Counted from the first letter of the stretch, positions 26,687-36,698 are shown. The stretch: 64,000 nucleotides of DNA from UBA10349 sp003485905 (GCA_943787185.1 CALSLL010000001.1:866117-930116), one strand, 5' to 3'. The notes: generated by a model not told the origin, from the letters alone. Numbers and translations are program-made.

Positions 26687-27913
26687 ATGGATTCCAACAG
26701 CACTGCAATCATTGTCGGTGGCAGCCATGCAGCCGCCCAGTTAGCACCCAGTCTACGACAAGAAGGTTGGCAGGGTCGAATACTAATAATAAGTAACGAA
26801 GCTTATCTACCATACCATCGGCCACCTCTATCCAAGGCCTATTTGAGTGGTGAAAAAGATGCAGAATCATTATTGATTCGCGCTGCGGCATTCTACGATA
26901 AAGCGAACATCGAGTTTATGCTTGAGGCTCACGTCGATAAGATCGACCGTAACGCACAACTTGTCACCTTGTCGACGGGTGAATCTCTGGCGTACAACAA
27001 GCTTGCACTTTGCACAGGCTCTCGGGTACGTCAGCTACCCATCGACGGTACCAAACTTAAAGGAGTACATTATTTACGCGATATTGCTGATGGCAACGCG
27101 ATTAAAGCCGATATTAAAAAAAATGGTATGGCCGTCATTATTGGCGGAGGTTATATCGGGCTAGAAACGGCCGCTTTGCTGCGCAAAACCGGGATGCAAG
27201 TTACAGTGCTTGAAACCATGGAGAGAGTGCTAGAAAGAGTTACTGCCCCCGAAGTGGGGGCATTTTATAGCCGTGTACATAGTGAAGAAGGCGTAGTAAT
27301 AAAAACAGGAGTCATGGCATCAGAAATAGTTGGTGCCGAACGAGTTAAAGCTGTCGTTTGCAATACTGGCGAGCAGGTTAACGCGGACTTAGTCATTATC
27401 GGAATAGGAGTAATCCCTAATACCGAGTTGGCAGAAGTGGCCGGACTGGCGATCGATAACGGAATACTGGTCAACGAATTTGCAGAGACCAACGACCCCA
27501 ATATTATCGCCGCTGGAGATTGCACCAACCACCCCAACCAATTACTTGGGCGCAATATTCGACTTGAATCTGTGCCTAATGCCAGTGAACAGGCTAAGTC
27601 TGCCGCGGCCAGCATGTGCGGCACCAAGAAAGCATATTCTGCCCTGCCGTGGTTTTGGTCAGATCAATTCGATCTTAAGTTGCAAATTGCCGGACTAAAC
27701 CAAGGTTATGACCAAGTAATCATTCGTGGTGATATAGAAAACTCACGTTCCTTTGTTGCCTGGTATTTAAAGGGAGGTCGTCTGATAGCTGCTGATTGCG
27801 TTAACCGAGTCAAAGAGTTCATGATTGCTAAACAAGCATTGGCTGGATTAAAGACAATTGATGTGGCGAAGCTTGCCGACGAAAGTGTCGAACCTAAAGA
27901 GCTGGTAAATTAA
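26687..27913 (+). CDS. FAD-dependent NAD(P)H oxidoreductase (ferredoxin/rubredoxin reductase type)
   Basis: A 408-residue flavoprotein. FAD Rossmann motif at the N-terminus ('AIIVGGSHAAAQLAPSL'), then 'YLPYHRPPLSKAYLSG' typical of ferredoxin reductases of oxygenase systems, NAD(P)H Rossmann motif 'MAVIIGGGYIGLETAALLRK' (about 146-165), the FAD-contacting 'NIIAAGDCTNHPN', and a reductase C-terminal domain with 'PWFWSDQFDLKLQIAG'. It would pass electrons from NAD(P)H to a ferredoxin serving a P450 or dioxygenase. No ferredoxin or oxygenase gene is adjacent, so the partner must be elsewhere. Confidence 0.92.
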   Translation: MDSNSTAIIVGGSHAAAQLAPSLRQEGWQGRILIISNEAYLPYHRPPLSKAYLSGEKDAESLLIRAAAFYDKANIEFMLEAHVDKIDRNAQLVTLSTGESLAYNKLALCTGSRVRQLPIDGTKLKGVHYLRDIADGNAIKADIKKNGMAVIIGGGYIGLETAALLRKTGMQVTVLETMERVLERVTAPEVGAFYSRVHSEEGVVIKTGVMASEIVGAERVKAVVCNTGEQVNADLVIIGIGVIPNTELAEVAGLAIDNGILVNEFAETNDPNIIAAGDCTNHPNQLLGRNIRLESVPNASEQAKSAAASMCGTKKAYSALPWFWSDQFDLKLQIAGLNQGYDQVIIRGDIENSRSFVAWYLKGGRLIAADCVNRVKEFMIAKQALAGLKTIDVAKLADESVEPKELVN

Positions 27914-28017
27914 GTACCGAACCCAAGTTTTAACTGAATGTATCAATGCTATAGCCGGCTGCACCGGGAATCAACACAAGGATTGTAAGACCAATTGACA
28001 TCAGCGGGTGACATCTC

Positions 28018-29835
28018 GTGAAGGATGACTATAATACGGTTTTTTCACTCGCGCCCTCATACTGGGACAACAAAAGCGGAGCGACACTACGCATGAGCAC
28101 CACCAACACTGAACTGGCACAATGGGTTAACTCGGTTGCCGAACAAACCTCACCAGATAGCATCGTATGGTGTACCGGCAGCGATGAAGAATACCAATCG
28201 TTGATCGACCAAATGCAAGCCGATGGAACCTTGCTTGAGCTCAATCAAGAAGCTTATCCAAACTGTTTTTTACATCGATCAGATCCAAGCGATGTGGCGC
28301 GTGTAGAAAACCTTACCTATGTTTGCTCCAGCAACGAAGAAGATGCCGGGCCGAATAATAACTGGATGGCACCGGATGACGCCAAGGCGAAAATGAATGC
28401 CTTTTTTGACGGATGCATGAAAGGTCGTACCCTTTATGTCGTCCCGTACTGCATGGGCCCAATTGATTCAAAGTATTCACGGCTCGGTGTCGAAATTACC
28501 GATAGCGCTTATGTGGTAGCAAACATGAAGTTGATGACCCGCATGGGATCGGATGCTTTAAAACGAATCGAAGTTGAAGGTACGTTTATTCGAGGCTTAC
28601 ATTCTACTGGTGAGCTTGACCCTGATCGTCGCTTTATCATGCACTTTCCAGAAGAGCTAAGCATCATGAGCTATGGCTCAGGGTATGGTGGAAATGCACT
28701 ACTCGGTAAAAAATGCCACGCATTGCGTATTGCCAGTTATCAGGCACGCACGGAAGGTTGGCTGGCAGAGCATATGCTTATTGTCGGACTTGAAAGTCCA
28801 CAAGGCGATACACATTATATTGCCGCTGCATTTCCTTCTGCTTGTGGGAAAACCAATTTAGCGATGTTGATTCCGCCAGAGCAGTACCCAGGATGGAAAG
28901 TCTGGACTCTGGGCGATGACATTGCCTGGCTGCATAGAGACTCTTCTGGCCAGTTACGTGCTATCAATCCGGAAGCCGGATTATTCGGTGTGGTTCCGGG
29001 CACTAATGCAAAAAGCAATAAAAACGCTTTCGATACGATTAAAAGCGACACTATATTTACTAATGTTGCTCTGACTGAGGACAATATACCTTGGTGGGAA
29101 GACAAAAAAGTTGGTGAACCCGTAATTGACTGGCTAGGTAATAAAGTCACTGCTGACAGTGGTCCAGCCGCTCATCCAAATTCACGTTTTACCGTTGCCG
29201 CTGATAAAAACCCATGCTATTCATCACTAGCAGATGCAGCGGAAGGCGTACCGATCTCTGCAATTGTGTTTGGTGGCCGACGTCGCAAATTAGCTCCATT
29301 GGTATACGAAGCTAAATCATGGGCACATGGTGTATTCGTTGGCGCCGGGGTTGCTTCTGAAACTACGGCCGCTGCTACCGGACAAGTAGGTATTGTGCGC
29401 CGGGACCCAATGGCAATGAAGCCATTCTGCGGTTATAACTTTGCTGACTACTGGGCACATTGGCTCAAGGTTGGCGAAGGCTCTGAAAACATGCCTAAAA
29501 TCTTTCACGTTAACTGGTTCCGCCAAGACGACGATGACAATTTCCTATGGCCTGGCTTTGGCGAAAACATGCGCGTACTTTTATGGATGATCGATCGGGT
29601 CGAAGGCCTTGCAGAAGCTGTCGAAACTCCAATTGGCTACCTACCACGTGCCGAAGATATTGATACCAATGGAATTGACGTGGATAGCGACACCATGAAT
29701 GAACTGTTAGCCATAGATTCAGAAGGTTGGAAGCAAGAAGTGTCAGAAGTGGGCGAATACTTTGATTCTTATGGTTCACGGATTCCGGAGTCACTGAGAG
29801 CCGAACACCAAGCTGTGGTGAATGCTCTGGGCTAA
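28018..29835 (+). CDS. pckG: Phosphoenolpyruvate carboxykinase (GTP)
   Basis: Converts oxaloacetate and GTP to PEP and CO2, the entry to gluconeogenesis from acetate or fatty acids. 605 residues from GTG 28018; family members usually begin near 'LAQWVNSVAEQTSPDSIVWC', so the ATG at 28093 (MSTTNTELA, giving 580 residues) may be the true start. Motifs: 'GSGYGGNALLGKKCHALRIA', the P-loop 'AAFPSACGKTNLAML', 'WTLGDDIAWLH' and the guanine-site 'VFGGRRRKLAPLVYEA'. Cytosolic, and followed by a strong terminator. The fatty-acid catabolism block later in the window makes its role sensible. Confidence 0.96.
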   Translation: MKDDYNTVFSLAPSYWDNKSGATLRMSTTNTELAQWVNSVAEQTSPDSIVWCTGSDEEYQSLIDQMQADGTLLELNQEAYPNCFLHRSDPSDVARVENLTYVCSSNEEDAGPNNNWMAPDDAKAKMNAFFDGCMKGRTLYVVPYCMGPIDSKYSRLGVEITDSAYVVANMKLMTRMGSDALKRIEVEGTFIRGLHSTGELDPDRRFIMHFPEELSIMSYGSGYGGNALLGKKCHALRIASYQARTEGWLAEHMLIVGLESPQGDTHYIAAAFPSACGKTNLAMLIPPEQYPGWKVWTLGDDIAWLHRDSSGQLRAINPEAGLFGVVPGTNAKSNKNAFDTIKSDTIFTNVALTEDNIPWWEDKKVGEPVIDWLGNKVTADSGPAAHPNSRFTVAADKNPCYSSLADAAEGVPISAIVFGGRRRKLAPLVYEAKSWAHGVFVGAGVASETTAAATGQVGIVRRDPMAMKPFCGYNFADYWAHWLKVGEGSENMPKIFHVNWFRQDDDDNFLWPGFGENMRVLLWMIDRVEGLAEAVETPIGYLPRAEDIDTNGIDVDSDTMNELLAIDSEGWKQEVSEVGEYFDSYGSRIPESLRAEHQAVVNALG

Positions 29836-29862
29836 TTAGGCCTTTACAAGCAAGCTCTTTAG

Positions 29863-29895
29863 AAGGCCGACTAGCTATATGCGTCGGCCTTTTTT
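29863..29895 (+). terminator. Rho-independent terminator after pckG
   Basis: Nine-base perfect stem AAGGCCGAC / GTCGGCCTT with an 11-nt loop, running straight into a six-T tract. It lies 28 bases after the pckG stop. Confidence 0.9.
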
Positions 29896-29971
29896 ATTTA
29901 CCCAGCATATATTCAGCTATAGACTTGTTGAGATTAAGCTTAGTTAAACCCAACAGGTAACAGCTAAACAT

Positions 29972-30787
29972 ATGTTTACTTATCTTGATTCAAATATACG
30001 CACAAGGCTTGTCGAGCAAGGCAAGCTCATCCGTATTGATAACGCGGGTCAGGTAGTAGAAATCAGTGACCAAATACCGTCCGATAGCGTGCACATCAAC
30101 ATATTGGGCCCAATACCTATGCCCATTCATTTGGGTCAAGTAGAAACAACAGCACAGTGGTATGCCACCGTGCGTGCTGAAGAGCTAAGTGATGTATTAC
30201 AACTGGCCGATGATCTTAGAGACAGGGGCGACCCAGGCCGCTTCGCATCCATGGCAACAGCAATGGCGGTGAATAGCGTACTCGTATTTGGTACACCATT
30301 TACATCAGCCAATCCGATGGTACGTGTCCATTCAAACTGTTTAACTGGGGACGTGTTTGGGTCCGAGCGCTGCGAATGCGGCCCCCAGCTGGAGTATGCG
30401 GCGGAAAGAATATCAACGCACCCGGATGGCGGCATGTTGGTGTATATGGCCGGGCATGAAGGCCGTGGCATAGGGCTTTGGGCAAAAGCAGCAACATACC
30501 TTCTACAAGATGAAGGCGAAGATACCTATCAAGCTAATGAATCGCTCGGGTTGCCAGCAGATTCGCGAGACTTTAGTGATGCAGCTTCACTGATAATGTA
30601 TTTTCTCGGAAACAAACCGTTTCAATTATTAACCAACAATCCGAAAAAAATATCGGCCTTACATGCTGCAGGGCTTGATCAATTTGTATCGGCTAAGCAT
30701 GTTACCGGCGTCACCGAGACCAATCGCCGCTACCTGGAAGCTAAAAAAGACCGAGGGCACAAATTGGAATCGGGTGATATAGATTAG
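29972..30787 (+). CDS. ribA: GTP cyclohydrolase II
   Basis: First step of riboflavin synthesis: GTP to the diaminopyrimidine phosphate, formate and pyrophosphate. 271 residues, slightly longer than E. coli RibA because of an N-terminal extension. The zinc ligands sit in 'VHSNCLTGDVFGSERCECG' (three Cys), the catalytic region in 'GHEGRGIGLWAKAATYLLQ', and 'LLTNNPKKISALHAAGL' is diagnostic. There is no fused RibB domain. A TfoX-like gene follows 11 bases on and is probably co-transcribed. The 136-base gap from pckG contains the pckG terminator, so ribA has its own promoter. Confidence 0.95.
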   Translation: MFTYLDSNIRTRLVEQGKLIRIDNAGQVVEISDQIPSDSVHINILGPIPMPIHLGQVETTAQWYATVRAEELSDVLQLADDLRDRGDPGRFASMATAMAVNSVLVFGTPFTSANPMVRVHSNCLTGDVFGSERCECGPQLEYAAERISTHPDGGMLVYMAGHEGRGIGLWAKAATYLLQDEGEDTYQANESLGLPADSRDFSDAASLIMYFLGNKPFQLLTNNPKKISALHAAGLDQFVSAKHVTGVTETNRRYLEAKKDRGHKLESGDID

Positions 30788-30798
30788 GCGAATGTTAC

Positions 30799-31137
30799 AT
30801 GAGTGAATTTGTCGAGTATCTTAGCGAAGTATTTGCTGAGTTTGGTCAAACCAATGTACGTCACATGTTTGGAGGCCACGGCCTGTACTATGATGGCATC
30901 ATGTTTGGGCTGGTCGCGGACGATCAATTGTATTTAAAAGTTGACGATACAATCCGGGCAGATTATGAGGCTCTGGGCCTCACCGCCTTTGAGTACAATA
31001 AGAATGGCAAGACAATAACAATGTCTTATTACCACGCACCAGAAGAAATCTACGATGACCCAGAAGTCGCCGCTGCTTGGGCACAAAAATCTTGGGAAAT
31101 AGCGCTAAAAGCTCAAAAAAAGAAAAAGCGACCGTAA
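30799..31137 (+). CDS. TfoX/Sxy N-terminal domain protein
   Basis: A 112-residue small cytosolic protein with the TfoX N-terminal signature: 'VRHMFGGHGLYYDGIMFGLVADDQLYLK' spread over residues 20-47, then 'ALGLTAFEYNKNGKTITMSYY' and 'AAAWAQKSWEIALKAQKKKK'. The C-terminal domain found in competence regulator TfoX is absent; such short forms are common and their role is unclear. It sits 11 bases after ribA in the same direction and converges with bioA. Confidence 0.9.
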   Translation: MSEFVEYLSEVFAEFGQTNVRHMFGGHGLYYDGIMFGLVADDQLYLKVDDTIRADYEALGLTAFEYNKNGKTITMSYYHAPEEIYDDPEVAAAWAQKSWEIALKAQKKKKRP

Positions 31138-31150
31138 AAATAATCCCCTA

Positions 31151-32428
31151 TCAAACCGACGATTTTGCGATTCGCTTCATTGTGCTAGTCACCTTAACAA
31201 GATCAGGCGCTTCGGTGATAAACGGCGGCATTGTGTAAATCAATCGACCGAAAGGCCTCAGCCACACACCCTCTTCCAGACAGATATTCTGCACAGCTTG
31301 CATATCAACCGCATGCAAAGTTTCGATCACACCAATCGCCCCGTGCGTCCTTACGTCGATGACCCCCGCAAAATTTCTCGCCTCCTCCAACTCGTTTACC
31401 AATAAAGAGTTAATTAATGTCACCTGTGCCTGCCAATTGTTCTGTTTCAATAAATCAATATTGGCGTTGGCAACCGCACAAGCCAGTGGGTTGGCCATAA
31501 ACGTTGGACCATGCATTAAAGCTGAATGCTCACTATCAGCAATAGCTTCTGCAACACTCGAGGTCGTCATGGTGGCAGCCAAGCTCATATAACCGCCTGT
31601 CATTGCTTTTCCAACACATAAGATATCTGGTGTAACACCAGCGTCATCACAAGCCAACCAGTGCCCTGTACGCCCAAATGCGGTTGCTATTTCATCCGCT
31701 ATCAACAATACCTGAAACTCATCGCAGAGCTCACGTACCCCTTGCACATACTGTTTCGCATAGAACCACATGCCGCCGGCACCTTGTACGATGGGTTCCA
31801 GAATAATCGCGGCGAGTTCATTTTTATTTGCCTCGAAAACTGCACGGACATGTTTAAGAGCCTGTTTATTCCAGACGTCCCCATAACGAATTGATGGCCG
31901 CTCTATGAACAATTGCTCAGGCACATAATTTGCAAATAGCCGATGCATACCAGTATCAGGATCACACACCGACATCGCCCCTAAAGTGTCACCGTGATAT
32001 CCGCCTCTAAGAGCGGCAATCTTGGTCTTTTTTGAGCGACCAATCGAATGCTGATATTGAAGCGCCATTTTTAATGCAACTTCGACCGAAACTGACCCAG
32101 AATCTGCCAGGAATACGTGCTGCATGGCCGGAGCGAATTTGAGCAAATTTTCACACAAAGTAACCGCTGGTTGGTGCGTCAATCCACCGAACATCACGTG
32201 ACTCATATCAGCCAATTGATCGGTAGCGGCCTTATTCAATTGTGGGTGGTTGTAGCCATGCAAAGCTGACCACCAAGATGCCATGCCATCGACTAACTCG
32301 CGGCCATCCTCGAGCTTAAGTCTCACCCCATGAGCCGATTGCACCACTAAATTGGGGAATAATGGCTTTGCACTGGAATACGGGTGCCAAACGTGATGCC
32401 GATCAAACTCTTGTAGGCTTTCGCTCAT
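31151..32428 (-). CDS. bioA: Adenosylmethionine-8-amino-7-oxononanoate aminotransferase
   Basis: Biotin synthesis: transfers the amino group of SAM to 7-keto-8-aminopelargonate using PLP. A 425-residue fold-type I aminotransferase. Diagnostic N-terminus 'FDRHHVWHPYSSAKP', substrate pocket 'DGMASWWSALHGYNHP', PLP-contacting 'FLADSGSVSVEVALKMALQY', 'LLIADEIATAFGRTG', and the Schiff-base lysine in 'ILCVGKAMTGGYMSLAAT'. No other bio gene is near, so the pathway is dispersed. It ends 14 bases from the convergent TfoX-like gene. Confidence 0.96.
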   Translation of the reverse strand: MSESLQEFDRHHVWHPYSSAKPLFPNLVVQSAHGVRLKLEDGRELVDGMASWWSALHGYNHPQLNKAATDQLADMSHVMFGGLTHQPAVTLCENLLKFAPAMQHVFLADSGSVSVEVALKMALQYQHSIGRSKKTKIAALRGGYHGDTLGAMSVCDPDTGMHRLFANYVPEQLFIERPSIRYGDVWNKQALKHVRAVFEANKNELAAIILEPIVQGAGGMWFYAKQYVQGVRELCDEFQVLLIADEIATAFGRTGHWLACDDAGVTPDILCVGKAMTGGYMSLAATMTTSSVAEAIADSEHSALMHGPTFMANPLACAVANANIDLLKQNNWQAQVTLINSLLVNELEEARNFAGVIDVRTHGAIGVIETLHAVDMQAVQNICLEEGVWLRPFGRLIYTMPPFITEAPDLVKVTSTMKRIAKSSV

Positions 32429-32504
32429 TTAACTCATTTAAATATATACATTTACATTGAGCTCAATCGGCATATTTCAGTTCGCATAATTTCTAGCCTG
32501 AGTC

Positions 32505-33584
32505 TTACTGACTCAACGCACTGACTACAGCTGCACCCATCTCGGAAGTTGATACCTTGGTGGTACCGTCAGTATAAATATCCGCAGTTCGCAGACCTTG
32601 TTCGAGCACAGCTGAGACAGCAGCCTCGATTTGGTCTGCCCAGCCTCCTCCGTCTAGCGAATAACGCAACATCATTGCTACGGATAGAATAGTCGCCAAC
32701 GGATTGGCGATACCTTGACCCGTAATATCCGGAGCTGTGCCATGTACAGGCTCGTACATTCCGCGCCCATCCTTATCTAAAGATGCAGACGGCAACATAC
32801 CGATTGATCCTGTTAACATGGCCGCACAGTCAGACAAAATATCACCAAACATATTTCCTGTGACCAATACGTCAAACTGTTTTGGATCACGCACCAGCTG
32901 CATAGCAGCATTATCAACATACATATGAGTAAGCTCGACGTCAGGATACTCAGCAGCCAAGGAACCCATTACCTCACGCCAAAGCACGGTTGCTTCAAGA
33001 ACGTTCGCTTTATCAACTGAACACAAACGATTATCTCGCTTACGCGCCAATTCAAATGCGCTACGACCAATTCGTTTTATCTCACTCTCGCTGTATCTAT
33101 AAGTGTTAAATCCTTCGCGTTCACCAGCATCGTTAGTGTGTATGCCACGTGGTTGACCAAAATAAATACCGCCCGTTAATTCACGTACGATCAAAATATC
33201 CAAGCCTGCTACTACCTCAGGTTTTAAACTAGATGCATCCGCCAGCTGCGGAAATAAAATTGCCGGCCGCAAGTTCGAAAACAACTCTAAAGCCGACCGC
33301 ATTTGCAGCAAGCCTTGTTCTGGCTTGCTGTTATGTTCCAAGTTATCCCACTTTGGACCACCCACAGCACCTAGCAGAATTGCTTCACTGTCTCGTGCCT
33401 TTGCCAAAGTCTCTTCATGCAAGGGAACACCTGTCGCATCGATTGAAGCCCCACCCAATAGTCCCTGCGTATACTCAACAGCACCACCATTAATCTTGGC
33501 TACACTATCCAACACCTTCTGCGCTTCATGGATGATCTCTGGACCAATGCCATCACCGGGAATTAGTAATACTTTATAGCTCAT
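32505..33584 (-). CDS. leuB: 3-isopropylmalate dehydrogenase
   Basis: NAD-dependent oxidative decarboxylation of 3-isopropylmalate in leucine synthesis. 359 residues, normal for the family. N-terminal 'VLLIPGDGIGPEIIHEAQ', substrate-binding 'LQMRSALELFSNLRPA', 'RELTGGIYFGQPRG', and the family signature 'NMFGDILSDCAAMLTGSIGM' with metal-binding aspartates. It is the third gene of leuCDB, starting 4 bases after leuD. leuA is not in the window. Confidence 0.97.
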   Translation of the reverse strand: MSYKVLLIPGDGIGPEIIHEAQKVLDSVAKINGGAVEYTQGLLGGASIDATGVPLHEETLAKARDSEAILLGAVGGPKWDNLEHNSKPEQGLLQMRSALELFSNLRPAILFPQLADASSLKPEVVAGLDILIVRELTGGIYFGQPRGIHTNDAGEREGFNTYRYSESEIKRIGRSAFELARKRDNRLCSVDKANVLEATVLWREVMGSLAAEYPDVELTHMYVDNAAMQLVRDPKQFDVLVTGNMFGDILSDCAAMLTGSIGMLPSASLDKDGRGMYEPVHGTAPDITGQGIANPLATILSVAMMLRYSLDGGGWADQIEAAVSAVLEQGLRTADIYTDGTTKVSTSEMGAAVVSALSQ

Positions 33585-33587
33585 TTT

Positions 33588-34241
33588 TTAGTCTCCCCGA
33601 ATAGCGCCAAAAACCCATGGAGCGGCTGTATTATGTCGTTGTTCGAATTCTCGAATGTCATCCGAGTGCTGCAATGTCAGATCAATATCGTCTAACCCCT
33701 CGAGTAAACACTGCCGACGAAACTCATCGACTTCGAATGTGAAAACATCTCCGCTGGGCGTTGTAACACTCAAATTATGTAGATCGATTGCTAACTCATA
33801 ACCCGGTGCTGCATACATTTCGGTAAACAGCTGATCAACTTCCGTTGAACGTAGGACTATTGGTAGGAGGCTATTCTTAAAGCAGTTGTTGTAAAAGATG
33901 TCCGCAAAACTAGTAGCAATGACGCATCGAAAACCGTAATCGTCTAACGCCCAGGGAGCATGTTCACGACTTGATCCACAGCCAAAGTTTTCCCGCGCTA
34001 GTAAAACACTAGCGCCTTGGTAGCGCTTCATATTCAACGGAAAGTCCTTGTTCAACGGGCGCCCGTCACAACTTTGATCCGGTTGGCCTTCATCAAGATA
34101 TCGCATTTCATCAAACAAGTTTTTACCAAAACCTGTGCGCTTAATCGACTTTAAAAATTGCTTTGGAATTATTAAATCAGTATCAACATTTGCGCGATCC
34201 ATCGGTGCTGCTATCCCTACATGTGTTGTAAAACTCTTCAT
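33588..34241 (-). CDS. leuD: 3-isopropylmalate dehydratase small subunit
   Basis: Swivel subunit that, with LeuC, isomerises 2-isopropylmalate to 3-isopropylmalate. 217 residues. 'VDTDLIIPKQFLKSIKRTGF' and 'LARENFGCGSSREHAPWAL' are the signature segments; 'IIPKQFLK' lies in the flexible substrate loop. Its start overlaps the leuC stop by four bases (ATGA), typical of translational coupling for a 1:1 complex. Confidence 0.97.
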   Translation of the reverse strand: MKSFTTHVGIAAPMDRANVDTDLIIPKQFLKSIKRTGFGKNLFDEMRYLDEGQPDQSCDGRPLNKDFPLNMKRYQGASVLLARENFGCGSSREHAPWALDDYGFRCVIATSFADIFYNNCFKNSLLPIVLRSTEVDQLFTEMYAAPGYELAIDLHNLSVTTPSGDVFTFEVDEFRRQCLLEGLDDIDLTLQHSDDIREFEQRHNTAAPWVFGAIRGD

Positions 34242-35668
34242 GATTCATCTCCCACAACCTTTCTAACATCCACAAAATGGCCAGCTATTGCTGCTGCAGC
34301 GGCCATTGCAGGGCTAACTAAATGGGTCCTTCCGCCGTAACCTTGTCGACTCTCAAAATTTCTATTTGAGGTGGAAGCACAGTGCTCCCCATTGCCCAAC
34401 TTATCAGCATTCATCGCTAGACACATCGAGCAACCTGGTTCACGCCACTCCAAACCAGCATCAGTAAATATTTTATCCAAGCCTTCCGCTTCTGCTTGGG
34501 CTTTTACTAATCCAGAACCGGGTACAACCATCGCTAGCACGATAGAGTCAGCTTTTCTACGACCTTTTACCACTCGTGCAGCTGCTCGCATATCTTCAAT
34601 ACGTGAATTTGTGCATGAGCCAATAAACACTTTATCGAGCTTTATGTCTGAAATCGCCTGTCCGGCTGTGAGACCCATATAAATCAAAGCTCGCTCAATG
34701 CCTTCCTTTTTAACCACATCAGAAACCATCGCTGGATCGGGTACCTGTCCACTAATAGGAACCACCATTTCAGGGGAAGTCCCCCAACTAACTTGCGGTT
34801 CTATTGAATCTCCATCCAACTCAACTACCAAATCAAATTCTGCGTCGTCATCGGACTGTAACTCCTGCCAAGCTGCTACCGCTTGATCCCACAATTCACC
34901 GGTTGGGGCAAAGTCTCGCCCTTTCACATAATCAATTGTGGTCTGGTCAACTGCTACCATGCCAGCGCGAGCACCGGCTTCAATCGCCATATTGCAAACT
35001 GTCATCCGGCCCTCAATCGACATGTCTCGCATCACTTGGCCACCAAACTCGATTGCATACCCACTACCACCTGCCGTACCAATTTTACCAATAATAGCGA
35101 GAATCACGTCTTTAGGTGTTACGCCCTCACCCAATTTACCGTCGACCCTGACCAGCATATTCTTCATTTTCATACTGACAAGACATTGGGTAGCAAGCAC
35201 ATGCTCTACTTCAGAAGTGCCGATACCATGCGCTAATGCACCAACAGCGCCATTGGTTGCAGTGTGTGAATCGCCACACACAACGGTCATTCCGGGTAAG
35301 CACGCTCCAGATTCAGGACCAATCACATGAACAATCCCCTGACGCTTATCATTGATCGCGTATTCTAGAATCCCAAATTCTGCACAGTTGTCATCCAGTG
35401 TCGTAACCTGTGTGCGCGACACCAAGTCTTCTATTCCTGCGACACCACTAGCTCTTTCCGTAATCGTAGTCGGCACATTGTGATCTGGCGTTGCAATGTT
35501 TGTGTCCAACCGCCAGGGTTCCCGACGCGCCATACGCAAACCTTCAAATGCCTGCGGTGACGTCACTTCGTGAATAATATGCCGGTCGATATAAATTAAT
35601 GCCGATCCATCATCACGTTGTTTAACCAGATGGGAATCCCATAACTTGTCGTAAAGTGTCTTACTCAT
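34238..35668 (-). CDS. leuC: 3-isopropylmalate dehydratase large subunit
   Basis: Aconitase-type [4Fe-4S] hydro-lyase of leucine synthesis. 476 residues. Cluster cysteines are in 'VFIGSCTNSRIEDMRAA' (about 347-363) and 'EPGCSMCLAMNADKLG' (about 410-425); 'VCGDSHTATNGAVGALAHGI' is the dehydratase signature. First gene of leuCDB. The divergent LysR gene at 35805 shares a 136-base intergenic region that probably holds the control site. Confidence 0.97.
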   Translation of the reverse strand: MSKTLYDKLWDSHLVKQRDDGSALIYIDRHIIHEVTSPQAFEGLRMARREPWRLDTNIATPDHNVPTTITERASGVAGIEDLVSRTQVTTLDDNCAEFGILEYAINDKRQGIVHVIGPESGACLPGMTVVCGDSHTATNGAVGALAHGIGTSEVEHVLATQCLVSMKMKNMLVRVDGKLGEGVTPKDVILAIIGKIGTAGGSGYAIEFGGQVMRDMSIEGRMTVCNMAIEAGARAGMVAVDQTTIDYVKGRDFAPTGELWDQAVAAWQELQSDDDAEFDLVVELDGDSIEPQVSWGTSPEMVVPISGQVPDPAMVSDVVKKEGIERALIYMGLTAGQAISDIKLDKVFIGSCTNSRIEDMRAAARVVKGRRKADSIVLAMVVPGSGLVKAQAEAEGLDKIFTDAGLEWREPGCSMCLAMNADKLGNGEHCASTSNRNFESRQGYGGRTHLVSPAMAAAAAIAGHFVDVRKVVGDES

Positions 35669-35720
35669 TTCAATTTAGTCAGTGAAAATACAGGTTGGGG
35701 ATTTTAGTCGGTAGTTAATC

Positions 35721-35767
35721 TATAATACAAATTCATTCTTTTTATAATATCCATTCTAATTTGGAAT
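35721..35767. promoter_or_regulatory. Candidate LysR-box and promoter elements between leuC and the LysR gene
   Basis: The AT-rich gap holds ATTCTAATTTGGAAT (35753-35767), which fits the LysR T-N11-A half-palindrome with TTC/GAA arms. TATAAT hexamers occur at 35721-35726 and 35743-35748 on the plus strand. Position between divergent leuC and its neighbour regulator supports an operator, but the motif is short and could arise by chance in AT-rich DNA. Confidence 0.4.
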
Positions 35768-35804
35768 TTTAAACTATTGGCTTAGTAAATACGCAAATAA
35801 TTAG

Positions 35805-36698
35805 ATGGATAATCAAAGCTTACAGACCTTTTTAACACTCGCAGAGCAACGTTCTTTTTCACGCACCGCAGACGCTATGTTTATCACTCAGCCGGCCGTC
35901 AGCAAACGTATTGCGGCGCTTGAAAATGAGTTAGGAAGCCGACTATTCGACCGTATTGGCCGCGAAATAAGGCTAACCGAGGCCGGTCAGCGACTCCTCC
36001 CGCGCGCCCAGCAAATTTTACTATCTATAGACGAAGCGAAAACTGAAATAGACAATATCGACGGTAATATTGCAGGTCATCTCCGTATAGGTGTCTCGCA
36101 TCATATCGGCCTACATCGCCTCCCGCCTATCCTAAAAGAATTTTCGGTTCATCACCCCGGCGTCGAACTTAATCTTGAGTTTTTATATTCCGAAGAGGCG
36201 GCAATAAAGATACAACATGGCGAATTAGATTTTGCTATCGCCACGCTTGCCGAGCAAAGCACTAACACTTTGAATAGAGATATTCATTCAACACCAATAT
36301 GGCGAGACCCACTAGGGTTCGTCTGTGCAACCGATCACCCGCTAGTTACTAAAAGTAAAAAGATCGACATTAACCAGCTCGCCTCATACCCCGGCCTACT
36401 TCCGGCAAGTACCACAATAACCTATGGATTAGTTGAAGAAACCCTAAAACCCTACTTCCAATTGAACAAACTCGCCACGCCTACAGACAATCTGGAAAGC
36501 CTTAAAATGATGGTTAGCGCAGGGCTTGGTTGGAGTGCCCTACCGCTTACCATGCTTGACGAAGACCTACAGCTACTGGACTTGCCGCAACCAATTAGAA
36601 ATTTAGGAATTATGCGGCACAACCGTAGAACCTTGCCCAATGCCGCCAAGGCAATGATTTCACTAATCAAGTCAAACGCGGATACAGGGTCTATATAA
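35805..36698 (+). CDS. LysR-type transcriptional regulator, divergent from leuCDB
   Basis: A 297-residue regulator. N-terminal winged helix-turn-helix 'FLTLAEQRSFSRTADAMFITQPAVSKRIAALE' spans residues 7-38; the effector domain begins 'GHLRIGVSHHIGLHRLPPIL'. Position divergent from leuC suggests it controls leucine synthesis, probably sensing a pathway intermediate; this is inferred from layout only. Its 3' end overlaps the convergent uppP gene by 8 bases. Confidence 0.93.
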   Translation: MDNQSLQTFLTLAEQRSFSRTADAMFITQPAVSKRIAALENELGSRLFDRIGREIRLTEAGQRLLPRAQQILLSIDEAKTEIDNIDGNIAGHLRIGVSHHIGLHRLPPILKEFSVHHPGVELNLEFLYSEEAAIKIQHGELDFAIATLAEQSTNTLNRDIHSTPIWRDPLGFVCATDHPLVTKSKKIDINQLASYPGLLPASTTITYGLVEETLKPYFQLNKLATPTDNLESLKMMVSAGLGWSALPLTMLDEDLQLLDLPQPIRNLGIMRHNRRTLPNAAKAMISLIKSNADTGSI